The position numbers were made by a program, and so were the translations under genes. The notes beneath the pieces were generated by a model, which worked only from the letters and a program-made list of their open reading frames with translations, searched no databases and was not told the DNA's origin. A DNA stretch of 64,000 nt, taken from assembly GCA_015233565.1 (NCBI GenBank), contig JADFXM010000023.1:45595-109594 (forward strand). Direction: 5' to 3'. Below are positions 34,558-42,934 of this stretch, in pieces. Position 1 is the stretch's first letter. The number at the start of each line of letters is the position of its first letter. Source of the DNA: Candidatus Rifleibacteriota bacterium. Its GTDB lineage: Bacteria; Muiribacteriota; Ozemobacteria; Ozemobacterales; Ozemobacteraceae.

Positions 34558-37263
34558 TTATTGAGAATTAGTAAATAATTGCAACATGGGTTGGTACTCA
34601 TTGCTTTGTTGAGCTTCGACTCGTATAGAATTTTCAAGCTCAATGGATTTTTGAGTTAGTTGAGTAATTTCAGCCGCATCTTCTGGTCTGGCTGCGGCTT
34701 TTAGACTATTTAATTGTGCCGAAACTGATGCCAACTCTGCAGCATTTTGGTTAAGTTCTGTTCGCAGCACTTCTTCTTTGGAGTTCAGGATTTCCATGAC
34801 TGGTTGGAATTGGTTCCAGGCTTGGTTAAGCTTGGACTTATATTGTTCAACGCGTTGTGCAGCTTCATTAATGGAGGGTTGCCAAAAATTCCAGTGAGAA
34901 TTTGCGGTTCTTCCGTGGGATAAAGCATCTTCATATTCTTTCTGGGCTACCATAAGTGATTCTTGGAGGGTGAGGAGACAGTATGGTCCTTGAACTTCAA
35001 GGAAAGGAGCAAGAGGTGATTCCTGGGTTTTGGGGTCGATGGGAAGAAGTGGAATTGCGCTTCTAAGGCTGTTAAAATAATTCCCTTCGCCTGATGGTAT
35101 AAGATTTGGCACACCGATTTGGGTTATTGCGGATTCATAGTTTCGCTCTGCAATACTCGGTGAGGGGGCGGTTGCTCCGGTTTGTGTCCCAACGCCGGTG
35201 GTAACACTGGTTTGAGAAGTAGATGAGGTTCCAGTGGTGGTGCCAATCTGCGTGATTGGAGTGATATTGGGGGTTGGAAAATTTGAAGGAACGAGGGTAA
35301 GCGTATTTCCTACAATTTCCCAACGGAAGCCTTCAGGAGGATTAAGAGCCAGCCAATCATCAGCAGTCAAATCTCCACGTTTGATCATGTCGTCTACTTC
35401 AGCAGGGGTTAAGGGTCCCAGAGTTTTTCCTGATTGAGCTAATTGACTCGCATAAAAACTAACTGCCTGTTGCAGGTAATCTCTTTTTTGTTCGGTCGAG
35501 TAGTTTCGGATATCGGGAGCAAGCGAAGTAGAAGTAGTAGTCGTAGTCGTAGTCGTAGTCGTAGTTAAGGGGGTGGTTCCGATTCCGGAGGTTGGATTTG
35601 TGTAGGTTAGAAGATATGTATATGTATCTGTAGAGCCGATTGGGCTGGTAATAATGGATATGGTTGTTCCAGTGCTGGCACCGGTTCCTGTGCTGGATGT
35701 AGTACTTGTATTGGTGCCGGTTGTATTGGAAGTAGCAGTTTGGGTGTAAGTTAAGAGGTTGGTATAAGTGTTTGTCAAGAAATTGGTGTAAGTTTGGGTA
35801 AGTACGTTTGTGAATGTTTGTGTGAGAAAGTTGGTGTATGTTTGGGTGAGAACATTGGTATATGTTTGGGTAAGGATGTTTGTGTAGGTATAAGTACTGG
35901 ACCCGAGCGACGTGGAAGGAGCTTGGGCTGAAGTTCCGGTGGAACTTGCAGTATTGGTGTATGTCAAAAGGTTCGTAAATGTGGCGGTCATAAAGCTGGT
36001 ATAGGTGTTTGTAAGAATGTTTGTTGCAGTGAGGGCGTTTGTGTAGGTGAAGGTTTGGGAAGAGGTAAGGACGTTTGTATAAGTAACAGTCAAGGGCATG
36101 GTGTAAGTGTTGGTGAGTGCGTTGGTAGCGGTTAGCATGTTTGTATAAGTGTTGGTATTGGAATTAGTGTTGGTGTAAGTGCAAGTATTAGTGGTTGTGA
36201 GAACATTCGTATAAGTGTTAGTCATTGCGGCGGTATAAGTGTAAGTATTTGTGGTAGTGAGAACGTCTGTGTAGGTATTGGTCAAGGCTGCAGTATAAGT
36301 ATAAGTATTGGCATTTGTGTTAGTGCTGGTATTTGAGAAGAGATCACCGAAGCTTTTTGCTAAAATTGCAAGGCTGCTTAGGGGATTGTTGGGATCCATG
36401 CCTGTTACGCCGTAGGGGTTCTGGGCGGTCCCATAGGGGTTGGAGCCGGTATTAGTTCCAAATATGTTGCCTGTGTTCCAGCTGCTCCAGGTGGGGTTTT
36501 GGGCGGTTCCATAGGGGTTATTGACATAAGTATTTGTATATGTCATGGTATTGGCATAAGGTGATTGAGCACCAGGATAGGTATTATTAGTATAAGTCAT
36601 GGTATTATTGGTAATTTGCCCGGGGTAGGTGTAGGTATTGGTGTTTCCGTAGGGGCTGGCGTAGGTGTTGGTGTAAGTGTTGGTGTAAGTGAAGGTGTTC
36701 CCAAGTGAGGAAGAAGTGTTGCTGGTTCCTGGGTTTGCGGTAGGAATTTCAGGTGATTGTGCGCCAAAATTGGAAGTTCTGGTATGGGTTCGAGTGCCTG
36801 AAGCTATTGTGGAAGTTGATGTGGCAATTGAAATTCGGGTCGAAGTAGATACTGAAGTTTGTGTGGAACCTGAAGTGGAAGTAGAATTTGATGCTCCAGG
36901 GATTACTAGTTTCCAGCCATCGATGATCAGGTTGGGGTTGCTCTCTAATGACGGATATTTACTTTTATTCGCTTCAATTATTTCTGTGTACCTTGAGCCG
37001 TCCCCCAAATATTTTTTTGCAAGCGACCATAGGGAATCGCCTGCTTCAACTGTGTGAGTGATTTGGCTAGACGGGGCCGAAGCAACCTGTGGAGCGGCAG
37101 CCACAGCTGTAGACGTTGGCGTAGGTGCAACTACCTCGGAAGGTTGAGAAGACGGAATTTGAGCAGGGGTCACTCTTACGTCGTCAAAAGGGTTTGCTTT
37201 TCCTTGACAGAGGGAAGGAATTGCCAGTACCAATAAAACCAACAAAATTTTCAAGCTTTTCAT
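34558..37263 (-). CDS. Giant secreted LysM protein with Thr/Asn/Tyr repeats, copy 2
   Basis: The 901-residue protein has the same plan as copy 1. It has a signal peptide (LLVLLVLAIPSLCQG), a LysM domain at ~69-123 (DSLWSLAKKYLGDGSRYTEI) and a T/N/Y-rich region at ~175-580. The conserved domain (ADDWLALNPPEGFRWEIVGN) and the helical C-domain (LAPFLEVQGPYCLLTLQESL, AAQRVEQYKSKLNQAW) follow. The ordered domains are much better conserved between copies than the repeat region, which here is rich in TNVLTQTYTNFLTQTFTN units. Poly-Thr near residue 570 comes from a hexanucleotide array. GGGGAGG precedes the ATG. It is the first gene of the cassette and is terminated before the propeller gene. Confidence 0.9.
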   Translation of the reverse strand: MKSLKILLVLLVLAIPSLCQGKANPFDDVRVTPAQIPSSQPSEVVAPTPTSTAVAAAPQVASAPSSQITHTVEAGDSLWSLAKKYLGDGSRYTEIIEANKSKYPSLESNPNLIIDGWKLVIPGASNSTSTSGSTQTSVSTSTRISIATSTSTIASGTRTHTRTSNFGAQSPEIPTANPGTSNTSSSLGNTFTYTNTYTNTYASPYGNTNTYTYPGQITNNTMTYTNNTYPGAQSPYANTMTYTNTYVNNPYGTAQNPTWSSWNTGNIFGTNTGSNPYGTAQNPYGVTGMDPNNPLSSLAILAKSFGDLFSNTSTNTNANTYTYTAALTNTYTDVLTTTNTYTYTAAMTNTYTNVLTTTNTCTYTNTNSNTNTYTNMLTATNALTNTYTMPLTVTYTNVLTSSQTFTYTNALTATNILTNTYTSFMTATFTNLLTYTNTASSTGTSAQAPSTSLGSSTYTYTNILTQTYTNVLTQTYTNFLTQTFTNVLTQTYTNFLTNTYTNLLTYTQTATSNTTGTNTSTTSSTGTGASTGTTISIITSPIGSTDTYTYLLTYTNPTSGIGTTPLTTTTTTTTTTTSTSLAPDIRNYSTEQKRDYLQQAVSFYASQLAQSGKTLGPLTPAEVDDMIKRGDLTADDWLALNPPEGFRWEIVGNTLTLVPSNFPTPNITPITQIGTTTGTSSTSQTSVTTGVGTQTGATAPSPSIAERNYESAITQIGVPNLIPSGEGNYFNSLRSAIPLLPIDPKTQESPLAPFLEVQGPYCLLTLQESLMVAQKEYEDALSHGRTANSHWNFWQPSINEAAQRVEQYKSKLNQAWNQFQPVMEILNSKEEVLRTELNQNAAELASVSAQLNSLKAAARPEDAAEITQLTQKSIELENSIRVEAQQSNEYQPMLQLFTNSQ
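35530..35566 (-). repeat. In-frame hexanucleotide array (GTAGTC)n encoding poly-Thr
   Basis: About five units of GTAGTC (plus-strand reading) lie inside LysM protein 2 and encode a run of about 12 threonines. The six-base unit cannot shift the frame, so slippage would only change linker length. Confidence 0.85.
35590..36700 (-). repeat. Degenerate Thr/Asn/Tyr-coding repeats of LysM protein 2
   Basis: The segment is a mosaic of short units coding TNVLTTTNTYTYTAAMTNTY- and TQTYTNFLTQ-like peptides, each with a period that is a multiple of three. Asn/Tyr/Gly/Pro-rich units (NPYGTAQNP, YANTMTYTNTY) lie at its high-coordinate end. Confidence 0.75.
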
Positions 37264-37329
37264 CAGGTTACCTCCCCGATATTATATAGATCTATTAATT
37301 CTAACCATACTAATATTACGTCCAAAAAC

Positions 37330-38469
37330 TCAAAAAGTTTCAAATTTATTTCTTTTCTCGAGTACTTTTTTGTAAATTGCTTCTGTCCGAACAAAAAAGC
37401 GATCGAGATTAAAATTTTTTTCAATATGACTTCTTGCTTGTTTGCCTAAATTAAATCTTAACGAAGAATCGTCTAAAAGTCGAGCGAGGCTTGTAGAAAG
37501 GGTTTGTGGGTCTTTAATTGGAACAAGGAAGCCATTCTCCTCATTAAAGATGATTTCCGGAATTACACCGACAGCAGTTGCAACCACTGGTTTTCCTGTT
37601 GCCATAAATTCTAACGTTGCTCTGGAATTTGCTTCAGACCCAATGGAAGTAACCATTCCTATGTCAATTCCATTGATAATCGAACTAAGGTCACTTCTGA
37701 ACCCAAAAGAGCGAATTTGATCACCGATCTCCAATTGGGAAGCAGTTTTATGTAACCAACTAAACGTTCTTTCATTTTCATAACCCAAAAAAATTGCTAA
37801 GAACTTTTTGTTCTTTGCTTTGAGGAGGCGTAGAGCTTGTAATGCATACTCATGTCCTTTGATTGGGTCTAATCTTGCAACCATTCCGATAATTAAGGTT
37901 GAGTAGTCCACATTAAGTTCTTCCCTGAATTTTTTAGCTGCCTCAAGATTGGGTTTAAATTTTTCGGTATTGATTGCTCCATAGACAACGTCTATCTTTT
38001 CTTGGGGAAAATCAAGATTTTTTGTGCACAGACGTTTGTGTAATAAGCTGGTTACGATTATATGGTCGGTCCATTGGTGATGTACAAATCTATTAATAAA
38101 ATGGCTCTTGGGAGGGTCAATATCAGATCTCGACCGAATAACCACAGCGTGAGGGGAAAATTTCCGAGCCATCATTCCAGCCATCCATGCTCCTTCGTTA
38201 ATATGGCTGGAAATAATATCCGGTTGGAAACTTCGCAAGACAGTTTTTAATCTTTTCAAGGAATGTACATACAAAATGGGGTTTCGATGATTGAGTCTTA
38301 AAGAGTCATCGTAATTAATACCGTATTCTTGAGCTTTATTGCATGGTTTTCCTGGCTCAGTAAGCAAAAGGACTTCATGCCCATTTTGCGCAAGCAATTT
38401 GCATAAAGTCAGGCAATAATAGGAGGCTCCACTCCAGTTTGGTGAATTAAGAATTTGAAGGATTTTCAT
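37330..38469 (-). CDS. Glycosyltransferase, family 4 (GT-B)
   Basis: This 379-residue protein is a GT4 enzyme. The N-domain starts KILQILNSPNWSGASYYCLT, and the C-domain has MVARLDPIKGHEYAL, the GYENERTFSWL region, FGFRSDLSSIINGIDIGMV and the donor-binding E-x7-E region (EANSRATLEFMATGKPVV). It moves a sugar from a nucleotide donor onto a cell-envelope acceptor; the sugar cannot be told. ATG 38469 fits the fold start; the longer frame to 38568 runs over the preceding gene. It overlaps the GT2 gene by 23 bases, so they are one unit. Confidence 0.92.
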   Translation of the reverse strand: MKILQILNSPNWSGASYYCLTLCKLLAQNGHEVLLLTEPGKPCNKAQEYGINYDDSLRLNHRNPILYVHSLKRLKTVLRSFQPDIISSHINEGAWMAGMMARKFSPHAVVIRSRSDIDPPKSHFINRFVHHQWTDHIIVTSLLHKRLCTKNLDFPQEKIDVVYGAINTEKFKPNLEAAKKFREELNVDYSTLIIGMVARLDPIKGHEYALQALRLLKAKNKKFLAIFLGYENERTFSWLHKTASQLEIGDQIRSFGFRSDLSSIINGIDIGMVTSIGSEANSRATLEFMATGKPVVATAVGVIPEIIFNEENGFLVPIKDPQTLSTSLARLLDDSSLRFNLGKQARSHIEKNFNLDRFFVRTEAIYKKVLEKRNKFETF

Positions 38470-39247
38470 TTTTCTGAGAATTATTTTGAAGTATTTCAAG
38501 ATATTTGGCGTAAGAAAAAATTTGAGAGAAAACATCGCCTGCGGCTGCTGTAAAACCTTGCCATCCATCGAGGAATCCTCTTTTTAAGATGAACCGTCTG
38601 AAAAATCGGATAGTCGGAAAAATAAAGAAATGAAAAGCGGTGTTGAAAAAATTAGTCTTTTTCCTTTCTTTTTTCCAAAATTCAGATTGAAAAGAAGTGT
38701 AGAAATCCATTTTTTTGATATAAGTTGAAAGGTCAGGATATGGATGGTGGTCAAAAGGGTTGAGAAATTTTCCAATATTTCCGTTTACTTTCAGAGATTC
38801 ATGAACGTGCTGGTTCGGAAATTTTGCTTTACCATTTTGGAAGAGTCGGATTTGATAATCGGGGTAAGCTCCACCATGAAGCAAGGGTTTTCCAAAGAAA
38901 AAATTGCGACGTGGGATTTTATAAGCTGAAAAAGTTAAAGGTGTTTCATTCAGCTTTTTTCGAATTTCAACCCAGAGAGGGGGTGGAATTTGTTCATCGG
39001 GATCCAGGTAAAAAATCCAGTCTGTATGTAGTTTTGCGAATCCAAAACTTTTGTTAATATTTAGATTTGGATTATTGGGTTGCAAAAAAACTTCAACGTT
39101 TGGGAAAGCTCTTGCTAATTTTAAGGTGTTGTCAGTTGATTCACAATCAACAACCACGATTTTGTCTGCTGGGGAGGCCGAATTTAAAGCTTTTTCAATA
39201 AATTTTTCTTCATTATGCGCGATCAACGAAATTCCAATTGTAGGCAT
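38447..39247 (-). CDS. Glycosyltransferase, family 2 (LPS core type)
   Basis: The 266-residue protein opens with the GT2 signature (TIGISLIAHNEEKFIEKAL), followed by IVVVDCESTDNTLKLA and the metal-binding DPDEQI motif (FYLDPDEQIPPPLW). The C-terminal part with FHFFIFPTIRFFRRFILKRG and DGWQGF resembles the WaaE/KdtX group, which adds glucose to the inner core of lipopolysaccharide, so an LPS role is plausible. GGAGA lies 7 bases before ATG 39247. It precedes and overlaps the GT4 gene. Confidence 0.9.
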   Translation of the reverse strand: MPTIGISLIAHNEEKFIEKALNSASPADKIVVVDCESTDNTLKLARAFPNVEVFLQPNNPNLNINKSFGFAKLHTDWIFYLDPDEQIPPPLWVEIRKKLNETPLTFSAYKIPRRNFFFGKPLLHGGAYPDYQIRLFQNGKAKFPNQHVHESLKVNGNIGKFLNPFDHHPYPDLSTYIKKMDFYTSFQSEFWKKERKKTNFFNTAFHFFIFPTIRFFRRFILKRGFLDGWQGFTAAAGDVFSQIFSYAKYLEILQNNSQKNENPSNS

Positions 39248-39632
39248 AATTTTCTCCAGCGAGACAGACATTCTAAGCAAATTAACATTAATTCTGCAGA
39301 GTGAGCAAGAAGAATTTGTATTTTCTTAATAATTTCAGGTTTTATATTTGAATTGCTAAATTTGTCGGTAGTTAAGAAGAATTTAGACTTTTCAATGGAA
39401 GGTAGTTAGATATTAGGAAGATTACGAATTAACTTATTTTTGATTTGCTAAATGATTAAGAAGGATATAAATTAAATGCCCACGAATTGATTCAATTTTT
39501 CCAAATAGTTATTTGGATTGATTGGGCTTAATTGGAAAATGAAAAATTCAAAAAAAGTTGGAACTTTTTTTTGAGGTAGTAGTCAATTGGCATTGAATTA
39601 AAACAACTATTTTTAAATGAGGAGGAAACGGC
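39248..39632. other. Divergent upstream region of GT2 and the ABC cluster
   Basis: No gene is seen. It must hold the promoters of both directions; I see no strong -35/-10 pair by eye. A short AAAAAAGTT/AACTTTTTT inverted repeat lies at ~39555-39575. Confidence 0.4.
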
Positions 39633-40619
39633 GTGATAGAGGTGAAAAATGTCACCAAACTTTATGGTAATTACAAAGCCGTGGACAACATTTCTTTCTC
39701 TATTGGGAAAGGCGAGGTAATCGGTCTTCTTGGTCCCAATGGAGCTGGAAAAACGACCACAATGAGGATTTTGACTTGTTTTCTTCCGGCAACAGTCGGA
39801 ACAGTAAGTGTTGCTGGATTCGATGTTTTTGAAGATTCGCTTGAAGTTAGGCGAAGAGTTGGCTATTTGCCGGAAACTCCACCGTTGTATCCTGAAATGA
39901 CGGTTGCTTCTTACATGAGTTTTATTTCTGACATCCGTGAGGTCCCACTTTCCAGAAAGAAACAAAGAATTAGTGAGGTCATTGAACGAACTGCTTTGGG
40001 AGATCATTTCGATAGAACAATAGGCACTCTGTCGAAAGGTTATCGGCAGAGGGTAGGTTTGGCTCAAGCTCTACTTCATGATCCCGAGGTTCTGATTCTT
40101 GACGAACCAACTGTTGGATTGGATCCGAACCAGATTATTGAGATAAGGAGTCTTATTCAGAATCTGGCAAAAGATCACACCGTGGTTTTGTCAACCCACA
40201 TTCTTTCGGAAGTAAGAATGACTTGTAAAAGAGTCATAATTATTCATGAAGGAAGAATTGTGAAAATAGATACTGTTGAGAACCTCGAAAAGCAGAACCA
40301 GGATATTATGCATTTTTCCGTTGAGCTGAAGCCATCGGGTTTGGATTGGAAAAATTCCTTCGAGGGAATCTCAGGAATCAGAATTGAGAACGAAGAAGTT
40401 CGCAACGATAAAGTTCGATTCATGCTTTACACCTCTGGCAATAACGCGTATGAAAGCTTTTTTAAAGGTGTAATTGCGAAGGGCCATATGTTTACTGAAA
40501 TTACCCCGGTAAGAGTTTCTTTGGAAGAAGTGTTTCTTAAACTTACTCGTGGTGAAGAATCTCATTCTGTTCATCAGGAGCCAACTCCGATGCAGGAAGA
40601 AAGGACGGGCGCGGCATGA
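39633..40619 (+). CDS. ABC transporter ATP-binding protein (GldA-like)
   Basis: This ABC ATPase (328 aa) has Walker A GPNGAGKTTT, signature LSKGYRQRVGLAQ, Walker B VLILDEPTVGLDPNQ and the H-loop LSTHIL. The C-terminal ~90-residue extension is of the GldA/CcmA-like type. It starts with GTG after GAGGAGG. With the next three genes it forms the cluster GldA - GldF - GldG - DUF4340. In Bacteroidetes GldAFG is linked to gliding, but similar clusters occur widely in non-gliders, where the substrate is unknown. Confidence 0.93.
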   Translation: MIEVKNVTKLYGNYKAVDNISFSIGKGEVIGLLGPNGAGKTTTMRILTCFLPATVGTVSVAGFDVFEDSLEVRRRVGYLPETPPLYPEMTVASYMSFISDIREVPLSRKKQRISEVIERTALGDHFDRTIGTLSKGYRQRVGLAQALLHDPEVLILDEPTVGLDPNQIIEIRSLIQNLAKDHTVVLSTHILSEVRMTCKRVIIIHEGRIVKIDTVENLEKQNQDIMHFSVELKPSGLDWKNSFEGISGIRIENEEVRNDKVRFMLYTSGNNAYESFFKGVIAKGHMFTEITPVRVSLEEVFLKLTRGEESHSVHQEPTPMQEERTGAA

Positions 40620-41326
40620 AAATTCTTGCAATACTAAAAAAGGAATTGCAGATTTATTTCTTTTCCCCAATAGCGTATATTGTTTTTTCCTCATTTTTGT
40701 TCATCTTGGGTTATCTTTTCACAGTTGGTCTTCTTGCCAGTCGAATGGCGAGCCTTCAGCCTCTTTTGGGGAATGCTGGGTTCATCCTTCTGTTGGTTTC
40801 CCCCGTATTAACGATGCGTTTGATAAGTGAGGAAAGACGTTCAAACAGTATTGAACTATTACTGACTTCCCCCATTTCGGCAATTGAAGTGGTGATTGGA
40901 AAATTTTTGGGGTGTTTTACAATTTATCTTGTATTGATTTTCTTCACTCTTCAATATCCTCTCATCCTTTCAAGGTATTCCCAGAATCTTGATGTAGGCC
41001 CAATTTATAGTGGATACATTGGTTTGGTTCTTTTATGTGCAGCCTATACATCTCTTGGATTGTTTGCGAGTGCTCTAACCCAGAACCAGATTATTGCAGC
41101 AATGCTGAGTTACGGTGGGCTATTAATATTCTGGATTTTTGGATTTATGAAATATGCTTTTGACAATCCATTCGGAGAGTTTCTTTCCAAATTGTCATTG
41201 TTAGACAAGTACCAGGATTTTCTAAAAGGAGTCGTTGATTCGGGAGATGTTATATTCTTCATGGTTTTCACGATTATTTGGCTTTTCCTGGCTACTAGGG
41301 TTCTTGAGTCTGAGCGCTGGAGGTAG
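40616..41326 (+). CDS. ABC-2 type permease (GldF-like)
   Basis: The 236-residue membrane protein has six likely helices, starting at about residue 18 (IAYIVFSSFLFILGYLFTVG). The conserved SPVLTMRLISEERRSNSIELLLTSPIS segment of the ABC-2 family is present in pieces (MRLISEERRSNSIELL). It overlaps the ATPase gene (ATGA) and is followed after 5 bases by the GldG-like gene. It should form the membrane channel of the transporter. Confidence 0.93.
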   Translation: MKILAILKKELQIYFFSPIAYIVFSSFLFILGYLFTVGLLASRMASLQPLLGNAGFILLLVSPVLTMRLISEERRSNSIELLLTSPISAIEVVIGKFLGCFTIYLVLIFFTLQYPLILSRYSQNLDVGPIYSGYIGLVLLCAAYTSLGLFASALTQNQIIAAMLSYGGLLIFWIFGFMKYAFDNPFGEFLSKLSLLDKYQDFLKGVVDSGDVIFFMVFTIIWLFLATRVLESERWR

Positions 41327-41331
41327 TCAGA

Positions 41332-42930
41332 ATGAATAGCAAACGAATTGAATCTGGATATTTTGCAGTAACTATTCTTTTACTTGGAGTGGTAATTATT
41401 TTGGCATCTGGGGTAGCTTGGCTGATGTATCCAAGCCGGGGAGACGTTGCTCTTTGGATTTTGGTTGCCGGTGCTGGGTTTGCCGCATTGTCGTTCATTA
41501 TTCATCCCAAGCTTCTGCGGGATATCGTTACCAGTCGAAGGACGCTATTGTGGATTAACGATGCTTTTTTGATATTAGCCATCATAGGAATAGGGTTACT
41601 TCTGGGGGTAATTGCAGCCAGGCGTCACTACCGATATGATTTTACCCGCGACTCGCTTTTTTCGGTATCAGATAGCACCAAAAAGGTCCTTGTGGGATTA
41701 AGCAAGGAAGTCAAAGTTACAGCTTTTTTCCCAAAAGGTTCAGTGGAAGGAGCTTTAGTTGAAGATCTTTTGTCTGAATATCGCAGATATACGGACAAAG
41801 TCCAATTCAAAATGATTGACCCTTTCCGCGATCCGTTAACTACAAAAGCGATGAACATTTCAAACGCCGGAACTGTGGTAGTACAGTGTGAAGTAAATCG
41901 AAAAGACATTTCTCCGAATGAGCTTTTCCAGCAGGCGAACAGATATATGCAGCAACAGAGCGAGTCTCCAAAATTTCAGGGAGAGCAAGCCATTACTTCA
42001 GCAGTTGTCAATGTAACCTCCGGAACAAAGAGGAAAATATTGTTCGTAACAGGTCACGAAGAGCCAAGGATTTCATCATATAATTCTCAAGGTTTGGCGG
42101 GTATCCAACAGTACCTCACAAAGGAAAATTATGAAGTTGGGGAAATTTCCCTGATGGAAAATATTCCAACAGATACAGCTGTCCTGGCTATTTTTTCTCC
42201 AAAAAAGGATTTTCACGAAACTGAAATCAAAGCTTTGACATCATTTGTCAAAGACCAGAAAAAGAATCTTTTAATCGCATTGGATCCGGATAATAAAGCC
42301 GAGCAGTTGGATTCATTCTTAGTTAGCAATTATGGGGTGGTTCCAAACAAGGATATCATCATCAACCCGTCGGGAATTGGAAATGACCCCTCTTTGGTAA
42401 TACCGACTTATGAGATGCATCAAATTGTTAAAGTTCAGATGGAAGCAAAATCGGGTGTTTTGATGCAGTTGTGTCGATCGATTTCCTTTGAGAAAAAAGA
42501 TCCTTGGCAAATTACTGCGTTTTTGCGAACCAGCCCTGAAAGTTATGCAAAGCGTGATTCCAATGAAGTAATGTCTGGCAAGATCGAATTCACTCAAGGA
42601 AAAGATGCTAGAGGTCCTCTTAATCTGGGACTTGCAATTGAAGGAACTGGTAATGCATCCGGATCCAGAGCTGTAATCCTTGGTGATGCGGATTTTGCTT
42701 CCAATAAGTTGCTACAGGTCCAGGGAAATTCAGATTTAATAGTAAATGCAATTAATTGGCTTGCTGGCCAAGAACAGATGATTTCTATCAGGCCCAAAAC
42801 TTTGGATTTTGGCACAGTTACGATAGACAGGGATTCAGGCAACTTCATCCTTATTTTGACAATGCTGGTTTCGCCAATGGTCATATTTTTGATTGGCGGA
42901 GCTGTTTGGTGGACGCGCAGGAGGGTATGA
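41332..42930 (+). CDS. GldG-like ABC transporter auxiliary protein
   Basis: The protein (532 aa) has three helices in the N-terminal ~110 residues, then a large extracytoplasmic part beginning with the GldG signature (TRDSLFSVSDSTKKVLVGL, VKVTAFFPKG), and a last C-terminal helix (FILILTMLVSPMVIFLIGGA) with a basic end. The soluble part includes the ABC_transp_aux domain (ILFVTGHEEPRISSYNSQGL). It probably gates or guides the substrate of the transporter; the exact role is unknown in the family. Confidence 0.9.
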   Translation: MNSKRIESGYFAVTILLLGVVIILASGVAWLMYPSRGDVALWILVAGAGFAALSFIIHPKLLRDIVTSRRTLLWINDAFLILAIIGIGLLLGVIAARRHYRYDFTRDSLFSVSDSTKKVLVGLSKEVKVTAFFPKGSVEGALVEDLLSEYRRYTDKVQFKMIDPFRDPLTTKAMNISNAGTVVVQCEVNRKDISPNELFQQANRYMQQQSESPKFQGEQAITSAVVNVTSGTKRKILFVTGHEEPRISSYNSQGLAGIQQYLTKENYEVGEISLMENIPTDTAVLAIFSPKKDFHETEIKALTSFVKDQKKNLLIALDPDNKAEQLDSFLVSNYGVVPNKDIIINPSGIGNDPSLVIPTYEMHQIVKVQMEAKSGVLMQLCRSISFEKKDPWQITAFLRTSPESYAKRDSNEVMSGKIEFTQGKDARGPLNLGLAIEGTGNASGSRAVILGDADFASNKLLQVQGNSDLIVNAINWLAGQEQMISIRPKTLDFGTVTIDRDSGNFILILTMLVSPMVIFLIGGAVWWTRRRV

Positions 42931-42934
42931 GAAA

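Noticed and set aside
37278..37290. Perfect TATAAT before the second LysM gene as a -10 box
   Set aside because: The ribosome site begins only 3 bases after it, so transcription from there would lose the Shine-Dalgarno; no good -35 box.
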